Shown here piece by piece: positions 53,243-61,660 of a DNA stretch of 64,000 nucleotides. The DNA is taken from the NCBI RefSeq assembly GCF_007004065.1, contig NZ_VFSV01000009.1:62001-126000 (forward strand), read 5' to 3'. A program made the position numbers and the translations under genes. The stretch is from Palleronia caenipelagi (GTDB lineage: Bacteria; Pseudomonadota; Alphaproteobacteria; Rhodobacterales; Rhodobacteraceae). The notes beneath the pieces were generated by a model. It saw nothing but the letters and a program-made list of their open reading frames with translations, ran no database searches and was not told the origin of the DNA. Positions within the stretch are counted from its first letter, which is position 1. Each line of letters starts with the position of its first letter.

Positions 53243-54950
53243 GAGCTTGCCTCTCTTCGCCTGCCCGGACTGGTGGGAACGGATCCAGCGCGGCGAGCCA
53301 CCGATCGCCGACATCCCGATCAATGAGGAACGGGCTGCCAAAGCGCTTGCGTTCTTCAATCGGCTTCGTCTGCCGGATGTCGAAGGCAACCCGCCCTTGT
53401 CGGAGGCTTGCGGAGAATGGTTCCGCGACATCGTCGTGGCGTTTCTGGCCAGCGAAGACCCCGAGACGAGAGAGCGGCTGGTCTGGGAGCTGCTATGCTT
53501 GGTGCCGAAGAAGAGCTCCAAGTCCACCTACAGCGCCGCCCTCGGGATCACGGCGCTCTACATGGAGGAAACGCCGAACGGGCAGATGCTGTTGATTGGG
53601 CCCAGCCAAAACATTTCGGCACGGTGCTTCGACCAGGCGCAGGCCATGATCCGCCTCGACCCGGATCTCGATGACATCTTCCACATCACCGACAATCTGA
53701 AGTCGATCAAGCGCCGGAAGACCGGCACGGAACTGCAGGTCAAAACCTTCGATACGGGGATCATCACCGGGGAGATCCCGCTCCTGACGATCATCGACGA
53801 GCTGCATGAGCTTGGCAAAAAGCCAAAGGCGCAGAAAGTCATGCAGCAGATCCGAGGTGGCGGCATCACGATGAATGGCGGACAGGTGCTGTTTATCACG
53901 ACGCAGTCGGACGAGCGTCCGGCGGGCATCTGGCGGGCGGAGTTGGACAAAGCGCGCAAGATCCGGGACGGCAAGGCGGGACCCCGTCCGATCATGTTGC
54001 CGGTCCTCTATGAGTTCCCGGTCGAGTTGCAGAAGAACGAAGACTACTGGCGAGATCAGAGGAACTGGCCTCTGGTGCTGCCAAACCTTCACAAGTCGAT
54101 CTCCCTCGCCCGCCTCGTTGCGGACTATGAGAACAACGGTGCTACCTCGAAAGAGGCCGAACAGATCTGGGTCAGCCAGCATCTGAACATCGAAATCGGT
54201 GTCGGTCTGCACAACGACCGCTGGACCGGGGCGGACTTTTGGCAGGCCGCTTCTGAGCCGGGCCTGACACTCGAACGGATGCTAACGGAGTGCGAGGTCA
54301 TCACGGCGGGCATTGATCCCGGCGGACAGGACGATCTGCTCGCGTTCTCACTGGTGGGCCGCATCACCGGCACCGATCGCTGGCTCAACTGGTCGAAGCT
54401 CTGGGCCGACAGGATCGTTCTAGAGCGGCGCAAGTCGATCGCATCTATCCTGGAAGACTTTGAGAAAGCGGGTGATCTGACGATGGTCCATGATCTTGAG
54501 GCTGAGGCCTATGCCGAAATTGCAGAGATCTGCACCCGCATTCGCGACCTTGGGCTGTTTCCAAAAACCAAGAAGATCGGGATCGATGCGGCCGGGGGCG
54601 GCGCGAACCTTGCTGTGGACGCGCTGGAAGGCGCCGACTTCGACGCAGGGGATGATCTGCAGGCAATCTCTCAGGGCTACAAGCTGAACAACATCGCAGG
54701 CACGGTTGCGGTCAAACTGAAAGGGCTGTCCTTCAGGCACGCGGGGCAGGACATCATGGCGTGGTGTGTTGAGAACACGCGCGTCTACCAGCGTGGCAAT
54801 GCACAATACCCGTCCAAAGAAGAGAGCGGGGCTGGAAAGATCGACGGTCTGATGTCCACTTTGAACGCCTCTGAGCTGATGTCCTGGCATCCAAAGGCAG
54901 CAGGCTCAGGCCTCGATGATTTCCTCTCCAACCCGGTGCTGTGCGTATGA
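53223..54950 (+). CDS. Terminase large subunit
   Basis: The 575-residue protein has an N-terminal ATPase with LCLVPKKSSKST (Walker A variant, about residue 95) and LLTIIDELHELGKK (Walker B), and a C-terminal nuclease with AGIDPGGQDDLLAF and the later GIDAAGGGANLAVDAL. This is the HK97/Terminase_1 family. ATG 53223 is chosen; the frame upstream is antisense-like and inside the small subunit. It cuts and drives DNA into the capsid. Confidence 0.92.
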   Translation: MPLDATESLPLFACPDWWERIQRGEPPIADIPINEERAAKALAFFNRLRLPDVEGNPPLSEACGEWFRDIVVAFLASEDPETRERLVWELLCLVPKKSSKSTYSAALGITALYMEETPNGQMLLIGPSQNISARCFDQAQAMIRLDPDLDDIFHITDNLKSIKRRKTGTELQVKTFDTGIITGEIPLLTIIDELHELGKKPKAQKVMQQIRGGGITMNGGQVLFITTQSDERPAGIWRAELDKARKIRDGKAGPRPIMLPVLYEFPVELQKNEDYWRDQRNWPLVLPNLHKSISLARLVADYENNGATSKEAEQIWVSQHLNIEIGVGLHNDRWTGADFWQAASEPGLTLERMLTECEVITAGIDPGGQDDLLAFSLVGRITGTDRWLNWSKLWADRIVLERRKSIASILEDFEKAGDLTMVHDLEAEAYAEIAEICTRIRDLGLFPKTKKIGIDAAGGGANLAVDALEGADFDAGDDLQAISQGYKLNNIAGTVAVKLKGLSFRHAGQDIMAWCVENTRVYQRGNAQYPSKEESGAGKIDGLMSTLNASELMSWHPKAAGSGLDDFLSNPVLCV

Positions 54951-56173
54951 TCCGGATGTTGCGAGCAGCCGTCCGGGGTGTTCGGGCCGAGTACATGGGG
55001 GTCGAGGGCCAATCGTTTCTCTCGGGCTCTGGCCCTTGGCCGCTGGGTGGCATGGTGTCACGCGCCGGGCCAACGGTCAGTGCCAAAACGTCCCTTGAGC
55101 ATTCGGCTGTTTGGGGATGCGTCCGGAAAACTGCCGAGATGATCTCGACGCTGCCCGTTGATCTATTCCGGAAAAGTGCGAACGGCAGCCGCGACAAGAT
55201 CGACAGCGATCTGGCGGAAATCATCAAGGAAAATCCGAACGCCGACCAGACCGCGCCCGAGTTCTGGGAAGGCATGGTCGCGCAAACGCTGCTGCAGGGG
55301 AACGCCTTCGCGGAGAAGCTCTATATCGGGAACCGCTTCGTCGGCCTGCGCCCAATGCTTGGCTGCAAGCCTGATCGACGGCCAGATCGCGCGTTTCAAT
55401 ACGTGGTCATTGACCGCGGCAAACGGGAGGTGCTTCCCGCCGAGAAGGTGTTCCATCTTCGGGGCTTTGGTGCTGGCGATGGCCTGGGCATGTCGGTTGT
55501 GCGATATGGCGCGAATTCGATCGGCGCAGCGCTGGCCGCTGATGAAACCGCCAGTAGCGTGTTTTCTAACAGTGCTATGCCCTCAGGGGTGATCCAGTCG
55601 GATCAGACCCTGAACGCTGGCCAGCGTAAGCAACTCGAGGCGATGCTGGCGACCTATTCCGGATCGCAACGCGCTGGCAAGCTGATGACGCTGGAAGCGG
55701 GCCTGAAGTTCCAGCAGCTGCAGATGAATCCGGAGGACGCGCAGCTGCTCGATACCCGCCGGTTCAGCGTCGAAGATATCTGCCGCTGGTTCGGAGTTCC
55801 ACCAATCGTGATCGGCCACGCCTCGGAGGGGCAGACTATGTGGGGCTCCGGGGTCGAGGCGATCCTGCTCTCGTGGCTCACGCTCGGCATCAACCCGTTC
55901 CTGATCCGCCTGGAGCAGCGTCTGAAGAAAGATTTGATCCCGGTGCAAACCCGGCGCCGCGACTACTTCGAATACAATCGCGAGGCCATGATCCAGATGG
56001 ACAGCAAGGCCAAGGGCGATCTGATGCTGAAGCTCGGCATGGGGGGCACGATGACGGCCAATGAGCGCCGGGCGCGTCTCAACCTGCCCCGCCATGACGA
56101 CGCCAATGCCGACGCGCTGCTGATGCAGACAGCCATGTCCCCCATGGAACTTCTCGGAAAGGACCAATCATGA
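54947..56173 (+). CDS. Portal protein, HK97 family
   Basis: The 408-residue protein has the portal features SLEHSAVWGCVRKTAEMIST, GLGMSVVRYGANSIGAALAA, RRFSVEDICRWFGVPPIVIG and the C-terminal LPRHDDANADAL. It forms the dodecameric ring at one capsid vertex. ATG 54947 overlaps the terminase stop (ATGA), and the protease gene overlaps its end by four bases. Confidence 0.93.
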   Translation: MIRMLRAAVRGVRAEYMGVEGQSFLSGSGPWPLGGMVSRAGPTVSAKTSLEHSAVWGCVRKTAEMISTLPVDLFRKSANGSRDKIDSDLAEIIKENPNADQTAPEFWEGMVAQTLLQGNAFAEKLYIGNRFVGLRPMLGCKPDRRPDRAFQYVVIDRGKREVLPAEKVFHLRGFGAGDGLGMSVVRYGANSIGAALAADETASSVFSNSAMPSGVIQSDQTLNAGQRKQLEAMLATYSGSQRAGKLMTLEAGLKFQQLQMNPEDAQLLDTRRFSVEDICRWFGVPPIVIGHASEGQTMWGSGVEAILLSWLTLGINPFLIRLEQRLKKDLIPVQTRRRDYFEYNREAMIQMDSKAKGDLMLKLGMGGTMTANERRARLNLPRHDDANADALLMQTAMSPMELLGKDQS

Positions 56174-57015
56174 GCAAGCGTGATCTTCCCGCTGCCGTTG
56201 TCTCGACCCGCCCCGGCATCAAGTCGGATATTGCGGATGTCGCCCTGAAACGCTGGAACCCGGACATTCGCGCGGCGGAGGGGGCAGCCGATCAGGCGAC
56301 CATCTCGATCCTCGAACCCATCGGAGAGGATATCTGGGGCGACGGCGTCAGCGCGCGCCGGATCGCCGCCGCACTGCGTTATATCGGCGAGCGGGACGTC
56401 GTGGTGACGATTAACTCGCCCGGCGGCAATTTCTTCGAGGGGCTGGCGATTTATAACCTGCTGGTCGAGCATCCGGGCGCGGTCAGCATCAAGATTGTCG
56501 GCCTTGCCGCCTCTGCCGCATCGGTCATCGCCATGGCCGGAGATGACATCCAGATCGCCCGGTCTGCGTTTCTGATGATCCACAACACATGGGTGGCGGC
56601 TGCCGGTGACCGCCACGCGCTCCGCGGTGTCGCAGACTGGCTGGAGCCGTTCGATCAGGCTGCTGTGGATGTGTATCACGCGCGATCCGGCGTCGATACG
56701 AAGACGATCGCCGCAATGCTCGACAAGGAAACATGGATCGCCGGGACCGATGCCGTCGATCAGGGCTTCGCGGACCGTCTGCTCGGCGATGCGGATGTCG
56801 CCAATGCCGCAGGAACCAGCTTGTACCAGACCGCGCAAGCCGCGCAGCAGAAGCTGGACATCTACCTCGCCCGGGGCGGGGCCACACGATCTGAGCGGCG
56901 CAAGCTCTGCGCCGCCATGAAAGGGGGCAAGCCGGACGCTGCCCCAACCGGCATGCCGCGCGCTGCCGCTACGGAGCTGGCGCGCAAAGCGCTGGAAACC
57001 CTGAACACTCTCTGA
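56170..57015 (+). CDS. ClpP-like prohead protease (S14)
   Basis: The 281-residue protein has the Clp protease fold: VVVTINSPGGNFFEGLAIYN, the nucleophile Ser in GLAASAASVIAMAG and the catalytic His in LMIHNTW. It probably cleaves the capsid's N-terminal scaffold. The C-terminal 70 residues are variable. It sits between portal and capsid, the HK97 order. Confidence 0.9.
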   Translation: MSKRDLPAAVVSTRPGIKSDIADVALKRWNPDIRAAEGAADQATISILEPIGEDIWGDGVSARRIAAALRYIGERDVVVTINSPGGNFFEGLAIYNLLVEHPGAVSIKIVGLAASAASVIAMAGDDIQIARSAFLMIHNTWVAAAGDRHALRGVADWLEPFDQAAVDVYHARSGVDTKTIAAMLDKETWIAGTDAVDQGFADRLLGDADVANAAGTSLYQTAQAAQQKLDIYLARGGATRSERRKLCAAMKGGKPDAAPTGMPRAAATELARKALETLNTL

Positions 57016-57025
57016 GGAGACAGTT

Positions 57026-58333
57026 ATGTCAAAGATTATGATGCCCGTCATTTCGGTGGCGGCACTTGCCGCGGCGTGCCCGAATGCTCTGCGCGGTTCG
57101 GTCCGGATGGATGCCGGTGACAATCCCGAAGCCCTGCTGAAGGAGGTCAACCAACAACTTCAGACGCTGAACGGTGAGATCAAGAAGACCGCCGAACAGG
57201 CCCTGAAGGAATCGAAGGCCGCTGGTGATCTGTCGGCTGCGACGAAAGCCACCACTGATGAGCTGCTGGCCAGGCAATCCGCGACGATGAAGGCGGTCGA
57301 TGACCTCAAGGCACTGGTCGAAGGCGTCGAGACAAAGACGCTGGAGATCTCGCAGCAGGTCGCGGCGGGTGGCGGGTCCTCCAAGTCGAGCGTCATGTCC
57401 CTCGGGCAGGCGGTGCTGGCCGAAGGCGCCGACCGGATCAAGACCTATAAGGGCGGCACGCTGTCTCTGACGATCCAGAACGCGGTCACGACCGCGTCGG
57501 GATCTGGTGGTGGTCTGATCTACCACGAAGAGGAGCGCGAGCCGGTGCGCATGCCCCGCCGTCGCTTGCTCGTGCGCAATCTGCTGATGCCGGGCCGGAC
57601 CAATTCCGACCAGGTGCATTACCGCAAGCAGGTCCTGCGGACGAGCGGCGCCGGGATGGTCGCCGAGACCACACCCAGCGGGGCGTCCGAGTTCGGCTGG
57701 GACAAGGCGGTCGAGCGGGTCAAGAAGATCGCGACCCACACCAATATCAGCGAGGAAGCCCTCGCCGATGCCGACCAGCTGCAGTCCGAGATCGACGGCG
57801 AGCTGCGCTACCTGATCGACCTCGAAGAGGAAAAGCAGATCGTCGCCGGAGATGGCGTCGGCGAAAACCTGACCGGATTGCTCACCCAAGCCCCGGCCTT
57901 TGTCGCGGCCGCCGGACTGCCCAACGCCAACAGGATCGATCGTCTGCGCCTTGCCCTGTTGCAGGTTACGCTGGAAGACTACATGCCGGCGGAAATCCTG
58001 CTGAACCCGACCGACTGGGCGGCAATCGAACTGCAGAAGGTTGGCGGCACCGACGAACGCTATGTTTACGGCGATCCCGGCGCACAGGCGACGCCCCGGC
58101 TCTGGGGCAAGGACGTGGTCGAGACGAACACCATGTCTGTGGGCGAATGGTTGGTTGGCGATCTGGCCATGGCCGCAACCTATTACGACCGCTCCGAGAC
58201 CGAAGTCCTGCTGTCGACCGAGCACGATCAGAACTTCATCGAGGACATGATCACCATGAAGGCGCGCAAGCGCGTGGCCATGGCGATCAAGCGCGCGCTG
58301 GCCATGGTGAAGGGCAACTTCACCTTCGTCTGA
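57026..58333 (+). CDS. Major capsid protein, HK97 fold
   Basis: The 435-residue protein has an N-terminal coiled-coil delta region (about 35-115; LKEVNQQLQTLNGEIKKTAE) and a glycine/serine link (AAGGGSSKSS). The HK97 body includes THTNISEEALADADQLQSEI, ILLNPTDWAAIELQKVGGTD and the C-terminal RKRVAMAIKRALAMV. The delta region should be removed by the upstream protease. GAGGAGAC precedes the start. Confidence 0.93.
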   Translation: MSKIMMPVISVAALAAACPNALRGSVRMDAGDNPEALLKEVNQQLQTLNGEIKKTAEQALKESKAAGDLSAATKATTDELLARQSATMKAVDDLKALVEGVETKTLEISQQVAAGGGSSKSSVMSLGQAVLAEGADRIKTYKGGTLSLTIQNAVTTASGSGGGLIYHEEEREPVRMPRRRLLVRNLLMPGRTNSDQVHYRKQVLRTSGAGMVAETTPSGASEFGWDKAVERVKKIATHTNISEEALADADQLQSEIDGELRYLIDLEEEKQIVAGDGVGENLTGLLTQAPAFVAAAGLPNANRIDRLRLALLQVTLEDYMPAEILLNPTDWAAIELQKVGGTDERYVYGDPGAQATPRLWGKDVVETNTMSVGEWLVGDLAMAATYYDRSETEVLLSTEHDQNFIEDMITMKARKRVAMAIKRALAMVKGNFTFV

Positions 58334-58403
58334 TCAATCTGGCACCTGATGCTGATCTGAGGGCGTGCCTGCGGCGCGCCCTATTCCCATGGGAGTAATA
58401 GAC

Positions 58404-58919
58404 ATGTTTGTGAAATGCCTCTCGACCCGCCACACGGCGGTCGGCACCTTCCGCTTTGGGGTGGTGTATGAGATCGACCCGAAGGACCATAAGGTTCACA
58501 AAGCGATCAAACCCCTCCTCGAAGGCGACAGCCCGGCTCTGGAAGAAGTCTCGAAAGCTGCTGCCGGGAAGGCCCGCGTGACCCAGTTCACGCCGGAGGC
58601 TTCATCGCCTCGCCGCAGCCGACCGGCGGCAGATTTGCGCGGTGATGTGGCAAAACTGGAAGCCGCTCTGCAGGATTCGCAGGATAAGGAGGCGGCGGCG
58701 ACTAAGCGGGCTACTGAGCTGGAAGCCGAGTTGAACGTCGCTCAGGACAAGGAAGCGACGGCCACAGCCCGGTCTGCTGAACTGGAGGCAGAGTTGAACG
58801 TCGCCCAGGACAAGGAAGCCGCCGCTGCGGAGCGCCTCGCCGAGTTGGAAGCAGAGCTCACCGCTCTCAAAGCTGCTCCCACCCCTGCCCCTGCCTCTGA
58901 CGGGAAGGCCAAGGCGTGA
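58404..58919 (+). CDS. Virion-region protein with triplicated coiled-coil repeat
   Basis: ATG 58404 (GGGAG eight bases upstream) gives 171 residues. The N-terminal 60 residues (MFVKCLSTRHTAVGTFRFGV...) resemble small head proteins. The C-terminal half holds three copies of a 21-residue unit (DKEAAATKRATELEAELNVA and relatives), encoded by 63-base repeats, a coiled coil. The repeat number may vary among relatives. It overlaps the next gene by four bases. Confidence 0.7.
   Translation: MFVKCLSTRHTAVGTFRFGVVYEIDPKDHKVHKAIKPLLEGDSPALEEVSKAAAGKARVTQFTPEASSPRRSRPAADLRGDVAKLEAALQDSQDKEAAATKRATELEAELNVAQDKEATATARSAELEAELNVAQDKEAAAAERLAELEAELTALKAAPTPAPASDGKAKA
58679..58867 (+). repeat. 63-base tandem repeat inside the coiled-coil gene
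   Basis: Three copies of a 63-base unit start near 58679, 58742 and 58805 (CAGGATAAGG, CAGGACAAGG, CAGGACAAGG). The two later ones are more alike to each other, with GCCGAGTTGAACGTCGC-type ends. Confidence 0.7.
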
Positions 58920-59218
58920 GCCAGCTCACCCCCGCAGATCTCAAGCCGCATCTGATGCTGGCCTCGGATTACGCCGGGGATGATGTGCGGCTGCAGAACC
59001 TGATCGACGCCGCAGAGGCTCGCGTGAAGCGATACGTGCGGCGCGATCTCGATGCTGAGTACCCGCAAGGCTGGCCTCAGGACATCCTGCATGCCGTGAA
59101 GGTTGTTGTGGCGTTTCTCGATCAGAACCGGGAACCCGGTGAAGGCTACCACGCAAAGCACGGCTTGCCCGAAATGGTCGCGGATCTTCTGGCTGATGCG
59201 AGGAACCTGGCGGGATGA
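58916..59218 (+). CDS. Head-tail connector protein (gp6-like)
   Basis: The 100-residue helical protein has the connector pattern SDYAGDDVRLQNLIDAAEAR and ILHAVKVVVAFLDQNRE. Such proteins form the ring under the portal. It is coupled by ATGA overlaps to both neighbours. Confidence 0.85.
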   Translation: MSQLTPADLKPHLMLASDYAGDDVRLQNLIDAAEARVKRYVRRDLDAEYPQGWPQDILHAVKVVVAFLDQNREPGEGYHAKHGLPEMVADLLADARNLAG

Positions 59219-59559
59219 CACGGCAAGCTGTGGCCCGCCTCGATCGGATGCTGACGTTCCAAAAGCGCGGGACCGGGAATGACGGCTATGGCAATCGGCG
59301 AACCGAATACGAGGCGCAGTTCGACGAGCCCGCAGCGCTGGCCTGGCGTCGGGGTGGAGAGGTGCAGCTGGCAGCACGCATGCAAGCCCGTCAGCCGGTC
59401 ATTCTGACGGTTCGTCGCAATGCGCGCACAATGACAATCCGTCCGCATTGGCGCGCGGTTTGGGGAGACCAGAAATTCGACATCCGTGAACAACCCACCA
59501 TCGCAGCGGACCGTCGCTATCTTGAGATGTTGGCAGAAGCCATGCCGCTGAACGGATGA
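59215..59559 (+). CDS. Head closure protein (gp16/FII-like)
   Basis: The 114-residue protein begins RLDRMLTFQKRGTGNDGYGN and contains LAARMQARQPVILTVRRNAR, the pattern of phage head closure/adaptor proteins. It joins connector and tail. Confidence 0.83.
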   Translation: MTRQAVARLDRMLTFQKRGTGNDGYGNRRTEYEAQFDEPAALAWRRGGEVQLAARMQARQPVILTVRRNARTMTIRPHWRAVWGDQKFDIREQPTIAADRRYLEMLAEAMPLNG

Positions 59560-59566
59560 CGGGTCG

Positions 59567-59983
59567 ATGATTGCTCCCGACGTTGCTCTGCAAACCGCGA
59601 TCGAGTCAGCGGTGACTGCGGATGCAGAACTGATGACCCAGATCGCTTGGATCTATGATGAGGTCCCGGATGACCCGTATGCCGGCAAGACAGCTTATCT
59701 GTCGTTCGGCCCGTCCGATCTGCGGGATCAGAGTGCCGAATGCGTCCAGACCGAGGTCCATAATCTGCAGATCGATGTCTGGTCGAAGGCTGTTGGGCGG
59801 ATCGAAGCTAAAGGCCTCACCCGGCGCGTGATTGACCTGATCCGGGGCGGTAGTCTCATCATGCCAGCACACCGTCTCGGTGAGACGGTGCTCGCCCTCC
59901 ATCGGATCATCTCCGATCCGGATCCCGGCGTCACTCATGGCGTGGTCCAGTTCGACTTTCACATCGAAGTCGAGGAAGGCTGA
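59567..59983 (+). CDS. Tail terminator-type protein, DUF3168
   Basis: The 138-residue protein has the DUF3168 pattern: LQTAIESAVTADAELMTQIA, then SFGPSDLRDQSAECVQTEVH and LQIDVWSK. Members of this family cap the tail tube. Its stop shares a base with the next start (TGATG). Confidence 0.85.
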   Translation: MIAPDVALQTAIESAVTADAELMTQIAWIYDEVPDDPYAGKTAYLSFGPSDLRDQSAECVQTEVHNLQIDVWSKAVGRIEAKGLTRRVIDLIRGGSLIMPAHRLGETVLALHRIISDPDPGVTHGVVQFDFHIEVEEG

Positions 59984-60447
59984 TGCCGTCGACGGCCACA
60001 CTCCACCCGCGCATTCGGACTCAGCTGGAGCGCACGCCCGACATCGCGGTCGCGGCAGCTGCCGATGCGATGGAAAGAGGCGCCGAAGAGATCGTCGCCA
60101 TGATGAAAACGCTTGCGCCGCATGATGACGGCGATCTTCGCGACAGCATCGGATGGACATGGGGCGATGAACCCAAGGGCAGCTTAAAGATCGGCACGAT
60201 CCGCTCTGGCCGAAACGCAGGGCGTCAATTCGCCACTCTGAAAATCACCTTCTTCGTGGGCGCCTTCTACGCCCACATGGTCGAATTCGGAACGTCGCCG
60301 CACGCCCAGCCGAAGATGCGGCGCATCCATCCGGGCACGTCTGCCCAGCCGTTTTTCTACGCCGCCTGGCGGGCGAAAAAGGCCGGCTTCCGCCGCAAGA
60401 TCCGCACAGCCGTACGCAAGGCCATCCGGGAGGCTCTCCGTGGTTAA
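59983..60447 (+). CDS. Tail completion protein, HK97 gp10 family
   Basis: The 154-residue protein shows the gp10 hallmarks KTLAPHDDGDLRDSIGWTWG and AFYAHMVEFGTSPHAQPKMR followed by AQPFFYAAWRAKK. It acts at the head-tail interface. It overlaps the next small gene by eight bases. Confidence 0.86.
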   Translation: MPSTATLHPRIRTQLERTPDIAVAAAADAMERGAEEIVAMMKTLAPHDDGDLRDSIGWTWGDEPKGSLKIGTIRSGRNAGRQFATLKITFFVGAFYAHMVEFGTSPHAQPKMRRIHPGTSAQPFFYAAWRAKKAGFRRKIRTAVRKAIREALRG

Positions 60448-60637
60448 AGTCATCATTCATCGCACCTGCAATGCGACCGACCCGAAACGCGGTGTGTCGC
60501 TGCGTCTGTCGCCCTCAGAAAAGCCCCAAAGCCTGCCCGCATGGGCAGCTGACCTCGCCGTCAAGTCCGGCGCGGCAGAGCGCATTCCGCTGACCCGTAA
60601 ATCGCCCGCGAGGGCACAGACCAGGAAAGGTTCGTAA
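60440..60637 (+). CDS. Small hypothetical protein in the tail module
   Basis: GTG 60440 opens 65 codons (VKVIIHRTCNATDPKRGVSL; GTG read as Met). It is basic at the C-terminus (KSPARAQTRKGS). It lies inside the tail operon with an overlap to gp10. Function unknown. Confidence 0.55.
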   Translation: MVKVIIHRTCNATDPKRGVSLRLSPSEKPQSLPAWAADLAVKSGAAERIPLTRKSPARAQTRKGS

Positions 60638-60639
60638 TC

Positions 60640-61101
60640 ATGGGAAACCCAACTCTCGCCTATCGGGGGGACATCCTTGTGATGGTCGCCTTCGATCCTG
60701 AAATCCCCAACGCATTCGTCAATTTCTGCGGAGCGACGGGGATTTCGCTGGAGATCACCAATGAAATCCTCTCCGAGAAGATTGGCGACTGCGAGGACTG
60801 GTCGGCATCGATCCAAACCATCAAGGCCTATGGCGCACAGGATTCGCGCGCTACGTTCAATGGTAAATGGGCGCAGCAGAACCATGGCAAGGTTCTGCGC
60901 TGGGTTCTCGATCAGAAAATGCTGCCGGTGCGGGTGCACTTCGTCACAGCGGGTGCGGGCGATGTCGAGTATATCGACGGGATTGCGCTCGCGACCTCGA
61001 CCGAGCTTGGCGATATCGGCAATGTCGAGGGGAACTCGATCAGCCGGAACCTGTCGCTTGAGTTCAGCGGCAAACTGACCCTCACGGACAAGGCTGCCTG
61101 A
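60640..61101 (+). CDS. Major tail tube protein
   Basis: The 153-residue protein (MGNPTLAYRGDILVMVAFDP...) has GATGISLEITNEILSEKIGD and the C-terminal SISRNLSLEFSGKLTLTDKA, matching siphophage tail tube proteins of this order. AGGAAAGG precedes the ATG. It polymerises around the tape measure. Confidence 0.85.
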   Translation: MGNPTLAYRGDILVMVAFDPEIPNAFVNFCGATGISLEITNEILSEKIGDCEDWSASIQTIKAYGAQDSRATFNGKWAQQNHGKVLRWVLDQKMLPVRVHFVTAGAGDVEYIDGIALATSTELGDIGNVEGNSISRNLSLEFSGKLTLTDKAA

Positions 61102-61535
61102 TGCAGCCCGCCGTGGTGACCTGGCCGGGGGGCGTTCACGCCATGTGTCTCCCCCTGGCTCAGCTTGAAGGGCTGCAGAAGAGCCTCGACACTGGCCCTG
61201 AATTTCTGCTGCACCGGTTGAGCCGGGGCGAGTGGCGCATTGGTGACCTCCTCGAAATCCTGCGCTGGGGTCTGATTGGCGGCGGCATGCCCCATGTCGA
61301 GGCCGATGCACTGATCCAGCGGATCAGCCGACAGCATCCCTATGCAAGTTTCAAAGCGCCCGCATTGGAGGTTTTGGCGCACGCGCTCTACGGGCCTGCT
61401 GATGACCCGGTGGGGGAGGATTTACCGGTGACGGCTCCGACACCGGATCAACAAAAAACGGGCGATGGCAATTCAGTGCCTTCTACCAGCTCGGAGGCCG
61501 ATGCGGTGTCGGTCCCGGAGACGTCGGACGCATGA
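61101..61535 (+). CDS. Tail assembly chaperone, G-like part (GTA-type family)
   Basis: The 144-residue protein contains LAQLEGLQKSLDTGPEFLLH and RLSRGEWRIGDLLEILRWGL, like the gene-transfer-agent-type tail chaperone family. Residues after about 115 (APTPDQQKTGDGNSVPSTSS) are low-complexity. The -1 frame across this low-complexity part encodes a second chaperone domain, so a G-GT frameshift arrangement is likely. Confidence 0.82.
   Translation: MQPAVVTWPGGVHAMCLPLAQLEGLQKSLDTGPEFLLHRLSRGEWRIGDLLEILRWGLIGGGMPHVEADALIQRISRQHPYASFKAPALEVLAHALYGPADDPVGEDLPVTAPTPDQQKTGDGNSVPSTSSEADAVSVPETSDA
61453..61458 (+). promoter_or_regulatory. A6 slip site for probable -1 frameshift
   Basis: Six A residues in zero frame CAA-CAA-AAA-ACG allow the AAA-decoding tRNA to re-pair one base back. 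The -1 frame is open from 61406 to 61660. Slippage here would give a fusion of about 186 residues. The site is not a perfect X-XXY-YYZ heptamer, because the A-site codon ACG would mispair. Confidence 0.5.
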
Positions 61536-61660
61536 GCCTCTGGGAATTCTTTGCCTTCCTCGAGGGCGCCGGACCTGAGCACGGTATCAAGCCCTTGTCC
61601 GGACCGGGCGGCGCAATGAGCGAACAGCGGCTTCGTGAACTGGGTGTGGAGGGCTTTTGA
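61532..61660 (+). CDS. Tail assembly chaperone, T-like part in the -1 frame
   Basis: The frame reads WQFSAFYQLGGRCGVGPGDV, then GRMSLWEFFAFLEGAGPEHG and ends LRELGVEGF. That matches the small DUF2376/rcc01693-type tail chaperone domain. Its conserved start (FYQLGG) lies upstream of the only ATG (61532), with no start codon in the frame before it, so the whole domain requires frameshifting from the gene at 61101. Independent initiation at 61532 (ATGA overlap) would give only 42 residues. Confidence 0.65.
   Translation: MSLWEFFAFLEGAGPEHGIKPLSGPGGAMSEQRLRELGVEGF

Noticed and set aside
61447-61462. A canonical X-XXY-YYZ slippery heptamer at the tail chaperone
   Set aside because: AAAAAAC is present, but in the zero frame it is read CAA-AAA-ACG, so tandem re-pairing is not possible at both sites. 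Only single-codon slippage on A-AAA fits.
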